A DNA stretch of 64,000 nt from Polyangiaceae bacterium (GCA_013361525.1 JABFXY010000074.1:1-64000), one strand, 5' to 3'; counted from the stretch's first letter, positions 1-8,429 are shown. Translations and numbers: made by a program. Notes: generated by a model from the sequence alone, not told the origin.

Positions 1-65
1 GGGTGGATGCGACGAAAGAAGCCGGCAAGGTGCCGGTGAGCCGTCGAATCCATGGAGAAAACGAC

Positions 66-683
66 ATGGGAACGCTGACCATCACCACGTTTACGACCCT
101 CGACGGCATCGCCCAGGCACCCGGAGGCCCGAGCGAGGACGGGACCGGCGGCTTCGCGCACGGCGGGTGGCTCGTGCCGCACGCGGACGCGGACGTCGGC
201 ACCATCATCACGGACATCATGACGCGCGCCGATGCGTTCCTCCTCGGCCGCCGCACCTACGAGATCTTCGCGGGTCATTGGCCGCGCGTGACGGACCCGA
301 ACGATCCGGTCGCAACGCGGCTCAATACGCTTCCGAAGCACGTCGCTTCGAGGACGCTCCAGCGAGCGGATTGGAACAACTCCAGCATCGTCCGCGACGT
401 CGTGAAGGACGTCGCCGCGCTGAAGGATCGATACCGCGGCGAGATTCAGGTCCACGGCAGCCTCGACCTCGCCCAGACCCTCATTCGCCACAACCTCATC
501 GACGAGTATCGGGTTTGGGTCTTCCCGGTGCTGCTTGGCAAGGGCAAGCGCCTCTTCGGTGAGGGGGTGGTGCCTGCCGCGCTATCGCTCGTCGGAACCA
601 GGACGACGAGCTCCGGCGTCGTGGTGTCGACCTACAAGCCCGCTGGGTCGCTGAAGGTCGGCTCCTTCGAGCTTGCTCCGTGA
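66..683 (+). CDS. RibD/dihydrofolate reductase-like family protein
   Basis: Predicted soluble reductase of the RibD C-terminal/DHFR-like fold, about 205 residues. The N-terminal strand followed by TTLDGIAQAPGG and the LLGRRTYE motif near residue 60 are typical of the small DHFR-like proteins common in Actinobacteria and Myxococcota. These probably bind NADPH; the true substrate of this subfamily is usually unknown. The frame is open upstream to the window edge, but I place the start at the ATG at 66 because GGAG lies 8-9 bases before it and the family begins at MGTLTITTF. Downstream it converges on the DUF962 gene. Family confident, substrate unknown. Confidence 0.85.
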   Translation: MGTLTITTFTTLDGIAQAPGGPSEDGTGGFAHGGWLVPHADADVGTIITDIMTRADAFLLGRRTYEIFAGHWPRVTDPNDPVATRLNTLPKHVASRTLQRADWNNSSIVRDVVKDVAALKDRYRGEIQVHGSLDLAQTLIRHNLIDEYRVWVFPVLLGKGKRLFGEGVVPAALSLVGTRTTSSGVVVSTYKPAGSLKVGSFELAP

Positions 684-726
684 CGGCTTCGGGCGTCGGG
701 CGCGGCCCTATGCGGGCCGCCCCGAG

Positions 727-1086
727 TCAGCGCCTCCACGCCCGCGCGAACCCGCCGCTCAGCAAAAAACGCGGAAAGGTGATCCACTGCTCGACGAAGA
801 TGCGCGCCACGACGTCGAGCGGTCCGCGAAACGGCACCGGCGCGTTCGACTCGAGCTTGTGCCCGCGGCCTTGCAACGCGATCGCGAGCACCGCGAGAAA
901 CAGACCCACCGGTGCGAGCCACCAAGCGGAGAACGCCGCCGTCACCATCGCGACCGTGCCCGCCCAAAAGAGCGGCACGGTGAGGACGTGCAGGATCAGG
1001 TTCCGGCGGTCGCTGTGGTTGTCCGGGTAGAGGGTCAATTGCCACTCTAGAAGGCCGCCTTCGCGCGTCTCGTGCGTCGTGCTCAT
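727..1086 (-). CDS. DUF962/Mpo1-like small membrane protein
   Basis: A protein of 119 residues with two hydrophobic segments (about 30-50 and 52-72), an N-terminal HSDRRNLILH stretch and the signature GHKLESNAPVPFRGP in its second half. This matches the DUF962 family related to yeast Mpo1, an iron-dependent dioxygenase of 2-hydroxy fatty acid alpha-oxidation. Conserved His residues in NHSDRRN and GHKLE could be the metal ligands, by family knowledge. It is on the opposite strand to the preceding reductase and 20 bp downstream of the AraC-type gene on the same strand, so the two may be co-transcribed. The biochemical role here is inference. Confidence 0.75.
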   Translation of the reverse strand: MSTTHETREGGLLEWQLTLYPDNHSDRRNLILHVLTVPLFWAGTVAMVTAAFSAWWLAPVGLFLAVLAIALQGRGHKLESNAPVPFRGPLDVVARIFVEQWITFPRFLLSGGFARAWRR

Positions 1087-1106
1087 GCAGTGGAGCTTAA
1101 TGGCCC

Positions 1107-1889
1107 TCAGGACGCGGGCCTTGTATCAGCTGGCTGCTCGATCGCTGCCCGCAAATCCCGGGGGCGCATCCCGAACATCCGCACGAACGAGCGGGTCAAA
1201 TGCGCGGAATCCGTGAAGCCTGCCGCGTGCGCCGCCTCCGTGAAGGAGCGCCCCGCGGCGATCGCCGCCGCCGCGCGCTGAAGCTTCAACCACGCAAGGT
1301 AGGGACGCAGCGGGATCCCAACCGACTCGGTGAATGCGTGCATGAACCGGCCTTCGGACAAGCCTGCGACCCCGGCCAACGCTTCGAGCGACGTGTCGGC
1401 GTCGAAGCCCGTTTCGCGCAGATGAGCGAGCGCGCGGCGCACGCCAGGATGCACGCGACGCGCGGGTAACGTCCCACCCCCGAGCGTCTTCGCAGCGCGC
1501 TCGGCCCAAGCCACGCCGTCGCCCTGCATCAAGCCGCGCGGTGCCGCGCCTTCGATCAAGGCGTCGCGCTCCGCTTCGGTGATCGCCCGCGCCGGTCCTT
1601 GGACGACCCTCGAAAGGGCGGCACCCGCGGCGCTCTCCGGATCGAGGAACACGAGGAGCACCTCGACACCGCGCGCGTCGATTCGGTGCACGACGTCGGG
1701 CGCCGTGACGACCCCTGCGGCTTCGAACGACTCGTTCGCGACCTCGAACCGAAGCTTTCCCTGTACGGCGAGGACGACGTGTATCGCGTGATGCGCGTGA
1801 CCTTCGCTGTGACCGCCAGCCCCGCGATTGGCGAGGAGCGGCGGCCAAAGCGGATATCCGTCGGGATCACGAACCTCGGAGACGCGCAC
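1107..1889 (-). CDS. AraC-family transcriptional regulator with N-terminal cupin
   Basis: DNA-binding regulator of 260 residues. The N-terminal part has a cupin-like GHAHHAIHVVLAVQG stretch near residues 30-50, suggesting effector sensing. The C-terminal third holds the two helix-turn-helix motifs of AraC proteins, with LEALAGVAGLSEGRFMHAF and AHAAGFTDSAHLTRSFVRMFG as the recognisable helices. The only in-frame start that keeps the cupin intact is the GTG at 1889. It faces the PQQ-type dehydrogenase gene across 128 bp, which makes that gene or the regulator itself a plausible target. The DUF962 gene follows 20 bp downstream. The effector is not evident. Confidence 0.88.
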   Translation of the reverse strand: MRVSEVRDPDGYPLWPPLLANRGAGGHSEGHAHHAIHVVLAVQGKLRFEVANESFEAAGVVTAPDVVHRIDARGVEVLLVFLDPESAAGAALSRVVQGPARAITEAERDALIEGAAPRGLMQGDGVAWAERAAKTLGGGTLPARRVHPGVRRALAHLRETGFDADTSLEALAGVAGLSEGRFMHAFTESVGIPLRPYLAWLKLQRAAAAIAAGRSFTEAAHAAGFTDSAHLTRSFVRMFGMRPRDLRAAIEQPADTRPAS

Positions 1890-2017
1890 GCGACGAGCAT
1901 AGTGCTTCGGGGCGCGGATGCGAGACGGACCCCGGCGCGTGGGGGCCCTGAACAGGGGGATTTTCGCGATCGAACGCAGCGTGGTCCGTTCGAAGACGCA
2001 TCGATCGGACTTTATCC

Positions 2018-3385
2018 ATGCTCAATCGAATCATTCAAAAGCGCTTTCTTTGCAGCACTTGTGCACCGTTCCTCTTGGCATCGGCTCTGACCGCGTGTGG
2101 TGACGACGGGCCCGCGTCCGGTGGCGCCGGTGGTGGTGACGGCGGCGCGCCGAGCTCCTCGAATACCGGCGGAGCCGGCGCGGGCTCAGGAACCGCGGGA
2201 GGTGGCGCCTCCTCGACCGGTGGCAACGGCACCGGAGGTGACGGTGGCGATCCAGGAACGGGCGGAGGGGCGGTCGTCTGCGACGAGCCCGGCGGCCCCA
2301 TTCCCCCGCTTCGCCTGGCCGAGGTCGCCGGGGGCTTCGAATATCCACTCTTCGTGACCAGCGAGCCCGCGGACGCGAGCCGTCTCTACGTCGTCGAACA
2401 GCCCGGCCGGATCCACCTCGTCGAAGGCGGCGTCGCCGCGCCCGAGCCGTTTTTGGACATCAGCTCCTTCGTCCAACAAATCGAATACAACCAGGACGAG
2501 CGCGGATTGTTGGGTTTGGCCTTCCACCCGGACTATGCGCAAAACGGTCGGTTCTTTCTCTATTACGTCGACAGCCAGGCCGACGGCCTTCGTCTCGCCG
2601 AGTTTTCGCGGTCGGCGTCGGACCCGAACGTCGCCGAGCCCGTCCCGGCTCGCGTGTTCTTCACGATTACCGACGGCATTCAAGGCAACCACAACGGCGG
2701 AATGCTCGCGTTCGGCCCAGACGGTTATCTCTATATCGGTGTCGGCGACGGGGGCGGCTCCGGCGACCCGGACAACCACGGACAGAACACCGACATCAAG
2801 CTCGCCAAGATTCTACGCGTCGACGTCGACGCGTATCCCACGCCTCCGCCCGGAAACCTGCCCGGCGGGGATCCCGACATTTGGGATTATGGCCTACGAA
2901 ACCCGTGGCGATTCAGCTTCGATACCTGCACCGGCGACCTCTACATCGGCGACGTCGGTCAGAGCATGATCGAAGAGATCGACGTCGAGCCGCCCGGCCA
3001 GGGTAATCGCAACTACGGCTGGAGCGTCATGGAAGGGACCAGCTGCTTCAAGCCCGGCCAAGCACCCGGTTGCGATGCCGACTCCATCACGTTGCCGGTC
3101 CATGAGTACGACCACAACCAGGGTTGCTCCATCAATGGTGGGTACGTGTACCGCGGCTCGGCGATCCCTGCCCTTCGCGGCACGTATCTCTATTCCGATT
3201 TCTGCTCGAATCGAATCGAGACATTGACGTGGGACGCCGGCGTGGTGACCGCTCAAGGTGATCTCACGGCGGACCTCGAGAGCACCGACGTCCTCCTCGC
3301 GCATTCCTCCTTCGGCGAGGACGCGAACGGCGAGCTCTACGTCGTGGACTATGGTGGCACCGTCTACCGGATCGAACCGGAATGA
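2018..3385 (+). CDS. PQQ-dependent glucose/sorbosone dehydrogenase-like lipoprotein
   Basis: Predicted periplasmic or surface sugar dehydrogenase of the GSDH/HHIP beta-propeller family, 455 residues. A signal peptide ends in the lipobox LTAC (Cys about 27), followed by CGDDG and a Gly/Ser/Thr linker to about residue 85. The propeller carries RGLLGLAFHP, NHNGGMLAFGPDGYLYIGVGDGG and GLRNPWRFSFD, which hold the catalytic His and the PQQ/calcium-contacting residues known in soluble glucose dehydrogenase and YliI. The stop codon overlaps the start of the following multiheme cytochrome by four bases (ATGA), so translation is coupled and that cytochrome is the likely electron acceptor. The exact sugar cannot be told. 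Confidence 0.87.
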   Translation: MLNRIIQKRFLCSTCAPFLLASALTACGDDGPASGGAGGGDGGAPSSSNTGGAGAGSGTAGGGASSTGGNGTGGDGGDPGTGGGAVVCDEPGGPIPPLRLAEVAGGFEYPLFVTSEPADASRLYVVEQPGRIHLVEGGVAAPEPFLDISSFVQQIEYNQDERGLLGLAFHPDYAQNGRFFLYYVDSQADGLRLAEFSRSASDPNVAEPVPARVFFTITDGIQGNHNGGMLAFGPDGYLYIGVGDGGGSGDPDNHGQNTDIKLAKILRVDVDAYPTPPPGNLPGGDPDIWDYGLRNPWRFSFDTCTGDLYIGDVGQSMIEEIDVEPPGQGNRNYGWSVMEGTSCFKPGQAPGCDADSITLPVHEYDHNQGCSINGGYVYRGSAIPALRGTYLYSDFCSNRIETLTWDAGVVTAQGDLTADLESTDVLLAHSSFGEDANGELYVVDYGGTVYRIEPE

Positions 3386-5205
3386 GCGCGAGACGAGCGT
3401 GGCGCCGCCGGGGCACGCTTTTGCTGAGCGCGGCTTTCGCGCTTGCGACGGCCACAGCGAGCGCTGGGGGCCCGATCGGCACGGAGCCAGGGGACCTACC
3501 GAACGGCGGCTACTTCACCGACGCCGACACCTGCGCGAATTGCCATAAAGCCGCCGGCTCGATGGATCGCGACTACATGCCGAGCGACACCTGGGGCGGC
3601 ACGATGATGGCCAATGCGACGCGCGACCCCGTCTTTCTCGCGGGGCTCGCCATTGCGAACCAGGACGAACCGGGCGTCGGCTCGTTCTGTCTGCGGTGCC
3701 ACAGCCCCATCGCGTTCGTCCGAGGTCACGCGACGCCGCCCGACGCGACCGCCTTCGACGCGATCGATCACCAAGGGATCGGCTGCGACACGTGCCACCG
3801 CGCCGAGACCAGCAACCCCGCGGACCCGACCGCCAGCTACGCAATCGGCAATGCGCAGCTTCGCTATTCCGATGATTCGTCGATGACGAAACACGGGCCT
3901 TACGCCGATTCGAGCAGCCCTGCGCACTCGACGATGCACGATCCGCAGCTGTCGAGCTCGCGGTTCTGCGGCCAATGCCACCAAGTATCGAACCCGAGCC
4001 GCCGGTTGAAGGACGCGAGCGGCGCAGACACGCTCTTCGACTTCCCCCTCGATACGACCTACGAAGAGTGGGCGAACAGCGACTATGCCGATGGTCGACG
4101 CGGCACCCGCGGGTGCATCGACTGTCATATGCAAAAGAAGCTCGGAGAGTGGCCTGTCACCAAAACGGTCGGCTCGCCGTTGCGCACCGATCCACGCGAC
4201 CACGGCTTCGTCGGGGGCAATCACTGGGGCATCCGCGCCGTGATGGAAGCCAATCCGGACCGCGTCGCGCTCCACGGTCCTGCATTCGACCTCGCCCTCG
4301 AGCGCACGCTCGCGAACCTCGAGACCGCGGTTGACGTCACCCTCCTCGACGCCCCGGTGAGCATCTCCGCCAATGTCGAGTTCGAGGTCACCGTCCGCGT
4401 CGAGAACCTCACCGGGCACAAATTCCCGACCGGCTACGCAGAGAGCCGACGCGCCTGGATCAGCCTGGTCCTCGTCGACGCGGATGGCGCGCAGCATGTG
4501 TTGACCGGCGGCTACGAGCCTGCGACCGGCGCGATTCAACAGGAGCCCCCGACGCACGTGTACCAGGCCGTCCACGGCCGATGGGATGCCCCGAGCCGAG
4601 CCGCCTCGAGAGACGAGCACCTCGTTTTGCACGACTCCATCGTTTCGGATACGCGCATTCCGCCTTTGGGCTTCGGCCCGTCAGCCATCACGATGCCGAC
4701 AGGCGAAATCGCCTTCCAAGACAGCACCGGCGCCTGGACGAACATCGACGAAGCGACATTCACGGTCGTTGCGCCCCCGGGCCTCGCGGCTGCCGGCTAC
4801 ACGCTCGAAGCACGCATTCAATATCAATCGATGACGAGGGACTATATCGAGTTCCTTCGAGACGAGAATGGGACCAATGATGCCGGTGAGGTCCTGTCGT
4901 CGATCTACGAATCTACCGACGAAGCGCCTCCGATCGTCATTGCTTCCGCACAAACCTCCATTGAAGTGGCAAGCGAGGGCGGTGCAGGCGCCGGCGGTGG
5001 GGATCCGGCTTCAGGTGGGTCGGGGGAAGGAGGCGCTTCCACACCTGGCGACGGTGAAAACGGCGGTGATGGCTGCACGTGCGGCGTCGTGCCGAACCCG
5101 TCGTCCCCGCAATGGCCTGCGGCTCTCGCGCTCGCGGCGCTCGTCTTCGCTCGGCGGCGCTCCTTCAGGCTGAAAGCGGCGGCTCCTCACGCCGGATCGA
5201 GCTGA
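3382..5205 (+). CDS. Secreted pentaheme c-type cytochrome with MYXO-CTERM-like tail
   Basis: Exported multiheme cytochrome, 607 residues. An N-terminal Sec signal (RRAWRRRGTLLLSAAFALATATASA) is followed by five CxxCH motifs at residues 51-55, 103-107, 135-139, 196-200 and 245-249, as in cytochrome c554-like proteins. The second half is beta-rich and then turns into a Gly/Ala/Ser linker. The C terminus has CTC, a hydrophobic helix and ARRR, the pattern of MYXO-CTERM surface-sorting signals, but with 14 extra residues after the arginines. It overlaps the upstream dehydrogenase by four bases, suggesting an extracytoplasmic electron relay. Its last 41 bases overlap the end of the convergent AraC gene. 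Confidence 0.85.
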   Translation: MSARRAWRRRGTLLLSAAFALATATASAGGPIGTEPGDLPNGGYFTDADTCANCHKAAGSMDRDYMPSDTWGGTMMANATRDPVFLAGLAIANQDEPGVGSFCLRCHSPIAFVRGHATPPDATAFDAIDHQGIGCDTCHRAETSNPADPTASYAIGNAQLRYSDDSSMTKHGPYADSSSPAHSTMHDPQLSSSRFCGQCHQVSNPSRRLKDASGADTLFDFPLDTTYEEWANSDYADGRRGTRGCIDCHMQKKLGEWPVTKTVGSPLRTDPRDHGFVGGNHWGIRAVMEANPDRVALHGPAFDLALERTLANLETAVDVTLLDAPVSISANVEFEVTVRVENLTGHKFPTGYAESRRAWISLVLVDADGAQHVLTGGYEPATGAIQQEPPTHVYQAVHGRWDAPSRAASRDEHLVLHDSIVSDTRIPPLGFGPSAITMPTGEIAFQDSTGAWTNIDEATFTVVAPPGLAAAGYTLEARIQYQSMTRDYIEFLRDENGTNDAGEVLSSIYESTDEAPPIVIASAQTSIEVASEGGAGAGGGDPASGGSGEGGASTPGDGENGGDGCTCGVVPNPSSPQWPAALALAALVFARRRSFRLKAAAPHAGSS

Positions 5206-6076
5206 CGTCTCGGCGCGGCGGCGCGCCGAACATGCGCCGATATTCGCGGCTGAAATGCGAAGGGCTCTCGTACCCCACGCGGTAACACGCCTCGGAGGCG
5301 TCGCAGCCTTCGCCCAGCATCAGCCTGCGCGCCTCGAGAAGGCGCAGCCGCTTCTGATATTGCAGCGGGCTCATCGCCGTCACGCTCTTGAAATGTTGGT
5401 GCAGCGCCGAAGGGCTCATTCGCACCTCCCGTGCGAGCGTTTCGATTCGCAAAGGCTCGGTGAAATGGTCGCGCAGCCAGCGGACCGCGCGTACGATCCG
5501 TTGGGCCTGGCCATCGCCGGCGCCGATTTGCCGCAGGCGTGCTCCCTGCGCCCCGACGAGCAGTCGATAGGTGATTTCGCGCAGAACGAGCGGCGCGAGC
5601 ACCGCCCGATCGTCCGGCGCACCGAGGAGCGCGACGAGGCGCGTGACCGCATCGAGCAGCGCAGGCTCGACGGGGCTCACGGCGAGCGCCCGCCCGGTGG
5701 TCGGATCGAGCGCGTCGAGCTTGCGGGTTTCGGCGATGAGCTCCGCGACGACGCCGACATCCAGACGCACGCGTACGCTGAGGTAAGGCTGGCTGGGGGA
5801 CGCCTGGATGATTTCGCCTTCGACCGGGACATCCGCCGCGACGAGCAGAAACTGCGCCGGATCGTAGTAGTAGGCCTCCTCGCCGAGGAGGACCCGCTTG
5901 CGTCCCTGCGCGATGATGCACAGCGCGGGCTCGTACAGAACGGGCGTCGGATCCATGAGCTCCGTGGCGCGGTAGAGCGTGAGGTCGCGCACGGCCGTCG
6001 GATGTGTTCCGTCGGTTCCAGTGAATCGCTCGATCAGGTTCGCGAGCTCCGTCACGCGATGTTGCGCCACTTGCAT
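5165..6076 (-). CDS. AraC-family transcriptional regulator (AraC_N domain)
   Basis: Regulator of 303 residues. The N-terminal domain contains YEPALCIIAQGRKRVLLG, YDPAQFLLVAADVPVEG and the LSVRVRLD strand, the hallmark of the AraC_N family. The C-terminal AraC helix-turn-helix pair is at about residues 200-295 (ETLAREVRMSPSALHQHFK, then YRVGYESPSHFSREYRRMFG). The frame is open far upstream because of GC bias, but homology begins at the ATG at 6076. It is divergent from the alcohol dehydrogenase at 6179 with 102 bp between. That arrangement is usual for this family, whose members typically activate the adjacent oxidoreductase. Confidence 0.9.
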   Translation of the reverse strand: MQVAQHRVTELANLIERFTGTDGTHPTAVRDLTLYRATELMDPTPVLYEPALCIIAQGRKRVLLGEEAYYYDPAQFLLVAADVPVEGEIIQASPSQPYLSVRVRLDVGVVAELIAETRKLDALDPTTGRALAVSPVEPALLDAVTRLVALLGAPDDRAVLAPLVLREITYRLLVGAQGARLRQIGAGDGQAQRIVRAVRWLRDHFTEPLRIETLAREVRMSPSALHQHFKSVTAMSPLQYQKRLRLLEARRLMLGEGCDASEACYRVGYESPSHFSREYRRMFGAPPRRDVSSIRREEPPLSA

Positions 6077-6178
6077 TGGTGGGTCGGGTCCTCGATGGCG
6101 GTCGATTCTGAAGGATTGGGCAAGCACCGTCGAGGATCGAGCTGTCGATGACCAACTCCGAGACGTAAAGGTTCGGGC

Positions 6179-7228
6179 ATGCCCACGAAAGCCTATGCAG
6201 CCTCGAGCCCCACGTCCTCGCTCGCGCCGTTCACGCTGAATCGTCGCGACCTTCTCCCGACGGACGTGGCCATCGAAATCCTCTACTGCGGTGTCTGCCA
6301 CTCCGACCTGCACCAAGCCCGGAACGAGTGGTCCGGCACCATTTACCCCTGCGTGCCCGGCCACGAGATCGTTGGCCGTGTGACCAAGGTCGGCGCGCAG
6401 GTGAAGCGCTTCAAGCCCGGTGATCTCGCCGCGGTCGGCTGCATGGTCGACTCGTGTGGGGTCTGCAAGAGCTGCAAGCGCGGCCTCGAGCAGTACTGCG
6501 AAGCGTTCCCGACCTGGACCTACAACGGCCAGGACAAACACCTCGGCGGTCCGACCTTCGGCGGGTATTCGGACGCGATCGTCGTCGACGAGGCGTTCAC
6601 CCTGCGCATCTCCGACAAGGTGAACCTCGCCGCGACGGCCCCGCTCCTGTGCGCCGGGATCACGACGTATTCGCCGCTCCGCCATTGGAAGGTCGGCCCG
6701 GGCAAGAAGGTCGGCGTCGTCGGCCTCGGCGGCCTCGGCCACATGGCCGTCAAATTCGCCAGGGCCTTCGGTGCACACGTCGTTCTGTTCACGACCTCGC
6801 CCCGGAAGGTCGAGGACGGGTTGCGCCTCGGTGCGCACGAGGTCGTCGTCTCGAGCGACGCGAACCAGATGGCGAAGCACCAACGAAGCTTCGATTTCAT
6901 CATCGACGCCGTCTCGGCCGACCACGACATCAACGCCTACCTGTCGCTCCTCGGCCTGGACGGGACGCTGACGCTCGTCGGAGCGCCGGAGAAGCCGCTC
7001 CCGGTCGCAGCCTTCAACCTGCTCCTCCCCCGCCGCAGCTTCGCAGGCTCGGGCATCGGTGGCATCGCCGAGACCCAGGAGATGCTCGACTTCTGCGCCG
7101 AGCACGAGATCACGTCGGACGTCGAGGTCATCGCCATCCAACAGATCAACGAAGCCTACGAGCGCCTCCTCAAGGGGGACGTCCGGTACCGCTTCGTGAT
7201 CGACATGGCGTCGCTCCGCGACGCCTGA
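6179..7228 (+). CDS. Zinc-dependent alcohol/aldehyde dehydrogenase (YahK/CAD-like)
   Basis: Cytosolic medium-chain NADP(H)-dependent alcohol dehydrogenase, 349 residues, normal family length. It shows the catalytic zinc motif CGVCHSDLH (about 38-46), GHEIVGRV, the structural zinc cluster CMVDSCGVCKSCKRGLEQYC, the GYSD segment and the nucleotide-binding GLGGLGHMAVK. This combination matches the cinnamyl-alcohol dehydrogenase branch that includes E. coli YahK, which reduces a broad range of aldehydes. AAAGG lies eight bases before the ATG. A short inverted repeat ATCGA-GCTG-TCGAT at 6136-6149 sits in the shared promoter region with the divergent AraC gene and could be a control site. Confidence 0.92.
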   Translation: MPTKAYAASSPTSSLAPFTLNRRDLLPTDVAIEILYCGVCHSDLHQARNEWSGTIYPCVPGHEIVGRVTKVGAQVKRFKPGDLAAVGCMVDSCGVCKSCKRGLEQYCEAFPTWTYNGQDKHLGGPTFGGYSDAIVVDEAFTLRISDKVNLAATAPLLCAGITTYSPLRHWKVGPGKKVGVVGLGGLGHMAVKFARAFGAHVVLFTTSPRKVEDGLRLGAHEVVVSSDANQMAKHQRSFDFIIDAVSADHDINAYLSLLGLDGTLTLVGAPEKPLPVAAFNLLLPRRSFAGSGIGGIAETQEMLDFCAEHEITSDVEVIAIQQINEAYERLLKGDVRYRFVIDMASLRDA

Positions 7229-7269
7229 GCCGAGGCCCAGGGGCCTGGCAGCGGTCAAGGCGACCTGAA

Positions 7270-7287
7270 TTGAACATAGCTGTTCAA
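7270..7287. promoter_or_regulatory. Distal TetR-type operator, TGAAC-N6-GTTCA
   Basis: The sequence TTGAACATAGCTGTTCAA is an inverted repeat with perfect TTGAAC/GTTCAA half sites and a six-base spacer. A second site of the same design lies at 7355-7370, centre to centre 84 bp away, directly before the TetR gene. It sits between the alcohol dehydrogenase stop (7228) and the regulator. The natural reading is an autoregulatory operator of that TetR protein; binding is inferred, not shown. Confidence 0.65.
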
Positions 7288-7354
7288 ATCGGGTTCGCGC
7301 CCGGCGGGGCCTGGCTGGCTCAAGTGCGCAACATTTGATTGAAGCGAACGATTC

Positions 7355-7370
7355 TGAACGGCATTGTTCA
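7355..7370. promoter_or_regulatory. Proximal TetR-type operator before the TetR gene
   Basis: TGAACGGCATTGTTCA repeats the TGAAC-N6-GTTCA design of 7270-7287 and ends five bases before the ATG at 7376. Occupancy here would block ribosome access or transcription, as expected for autorepression. An upstream TTG start at 7364 would fall inside the palindrome, which is one reason I prefer the ATG. Confidence 0.65.
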
Positions 7371-7375
7371 AATCG

Positions 7376-7987
7376 ATGGGTTCGACGCAGGACCGACTTC
7401 AATCCGCGGCGCTGCGCCTCTTCGCCCAAAGAGGCGCAACGCAGCTCACCATCAGCGAGCTCGCCGATGCCGCCGGGGTCGCCCGCGGCACCGTCTACAA
7501 CAACGTCGCGTCGCTCGGCTCCCTCTTCGCCGACGTCGCGCGGCGCCTCGCGGAAGAGATGCATGCCCGCGTCGTCGCGAGCTACGCCGACAAAGACGAC
7601 CCTGCGGTCCGGGTAGCGAATGGCATCCGATTCTTCGTGCGCCGCGCCCACGAGGAGCCGCACTGGGGCCGTTTCATCAACCGCTTCGCCTTCAGCGATC
7701 CCGCCCTCCAAGCGCTTTGGAACGGGCCACCGATGGAGGAGGTCATGAACGGCGCGGCTCGAGGTCGGTTCGAGCTCCGTCCCGACCAGGTCCAATCGGT
7801 GATTGCCTTGATCGCCGGGACGGTCCTGGCCGCGATGTTTTTGGTTCTGGAGGGCCACCGTACGTGGCGCGACGCCGGCGCCGACGCTGCCGAGCTGGTC
7901 CTTCGAGCCCTAGGCCTCCGTCGCGAGGAGGCGAGGGCGCTGTCGATGGCAGAGCTGCCGCCTCTCCGCGCAGTCGGCGCGCGGTAG
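7376..7987 (+). CDS. TetR/AcrR-family transcriptional regulator
   Basis: Repressor-type regulator of 203 residues. The N-terminal helix-turn-helix (TISELADAAGVARGTVYNNV, about residues 24-43) is followed by an all-helical ligand domain. The TetR C-terminal half is not closely matched to any subfamily I can name. I start at the ATG at 7376 (MGSTQDRL) rather than the in-frame TTG four codons upstream, because a palindrome occupies that TTG. Two operators of identical geometry precede it at 7270-7287 and 7355-7370, so negative autoregulation is likely. The upstream alcohol dehydrogenase is on the same strand and could share the effector. The ligand is unknown. Confidence 0.88.
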   Translation: MGSTQDRLQSAALRLFAQRGATQLTISELADAAGVARGTVYNNVASLGSLFADVARRLAEEMHARVVASYADKDDPAVRVANGIRFFVRRAHEEPHWGRFINRFAFSDPALQALWNGPPMEEVMNGAARGRFELRPDQVQSVIALIAGTVLAAMFLVLEGHRTWRDAGADAAELVLRALGLRREEARALSMAELPPLRAVGAR

Positions 7988-8006
7988 GCTGCTCTTCAGG
8001 CTCGCT

Positions 8007-8429
8007 TCAAACGGCGCCGCCGTCGGTAAGGGACGTCGCCAGCCCGAAAAGCGCGAAGAGCTTCGGCGACATGAAGCGCGTCACCTGCGAAATGAGCCCA
8101 CCGCGGGTCGCGAGGAGGACGATCTGGCTCGCAGGACCGAATGGCTTCGCCACGGTCGTCGAGGGCCCGACGAGGTGCGGCAACGCTCGACGGCGGCGGG
8201 TCTTCAGCAGGTCGAGACATGCGTTCGTCGCGATCTTGTAGAGCCACGAACGCGTTGCACCTGCCGACCTCAGCTCGGCTTGCCGCTGCCACGCTCGAAG
8301 GAGACTCTCCTGGACGATCTCCTCCGCGTCTTGGAGCGAGCCGAGCAGCCTGTAGCAGTGCACCGTGATCGCGCTCCGATGCGGCTCCAAGAGCATCTGA
8401 AAGGACTGCTCGCTCGCAGGATCGGCCAT
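8007..8429 (-). pseudogene. Remnant sigma-70 family factor with region 4 deleted in frame
   Basis: The reading frame is intact (140 residues) but joins two ends of a normally much longer sigma factor. Residues 1-80 are a good ECF region 2 (HCYRLLGSLQDAEEIVQESLLRAWQ, then WLYKIATNACLDLLKTRRRR). ALPHLVGP, normally the linker after region 2, runs within about 20 residues into a stretch resembling the SnoaL-like C terminus of SigG/SigJ-type factors (GLISQVTRFMSPKLFALFGL). Region 4, needed for -35 recognition, is absent. I read this as an in-frame internal deletion of roughly 180-200 residues. A functional miniature protein cannot be excluded. Confidence 0.6.

Noticed and set aside
6077..7858. A minus-strand open frame that would extend the AraC gene to about 897 residues, opposite the alcohol dehydrogenase and TetR genes.
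   Set aside because: GC-rich codon bias opens the antisense frame; homology begins only at 6076, and the plus-strand genes here have complete family motifs.
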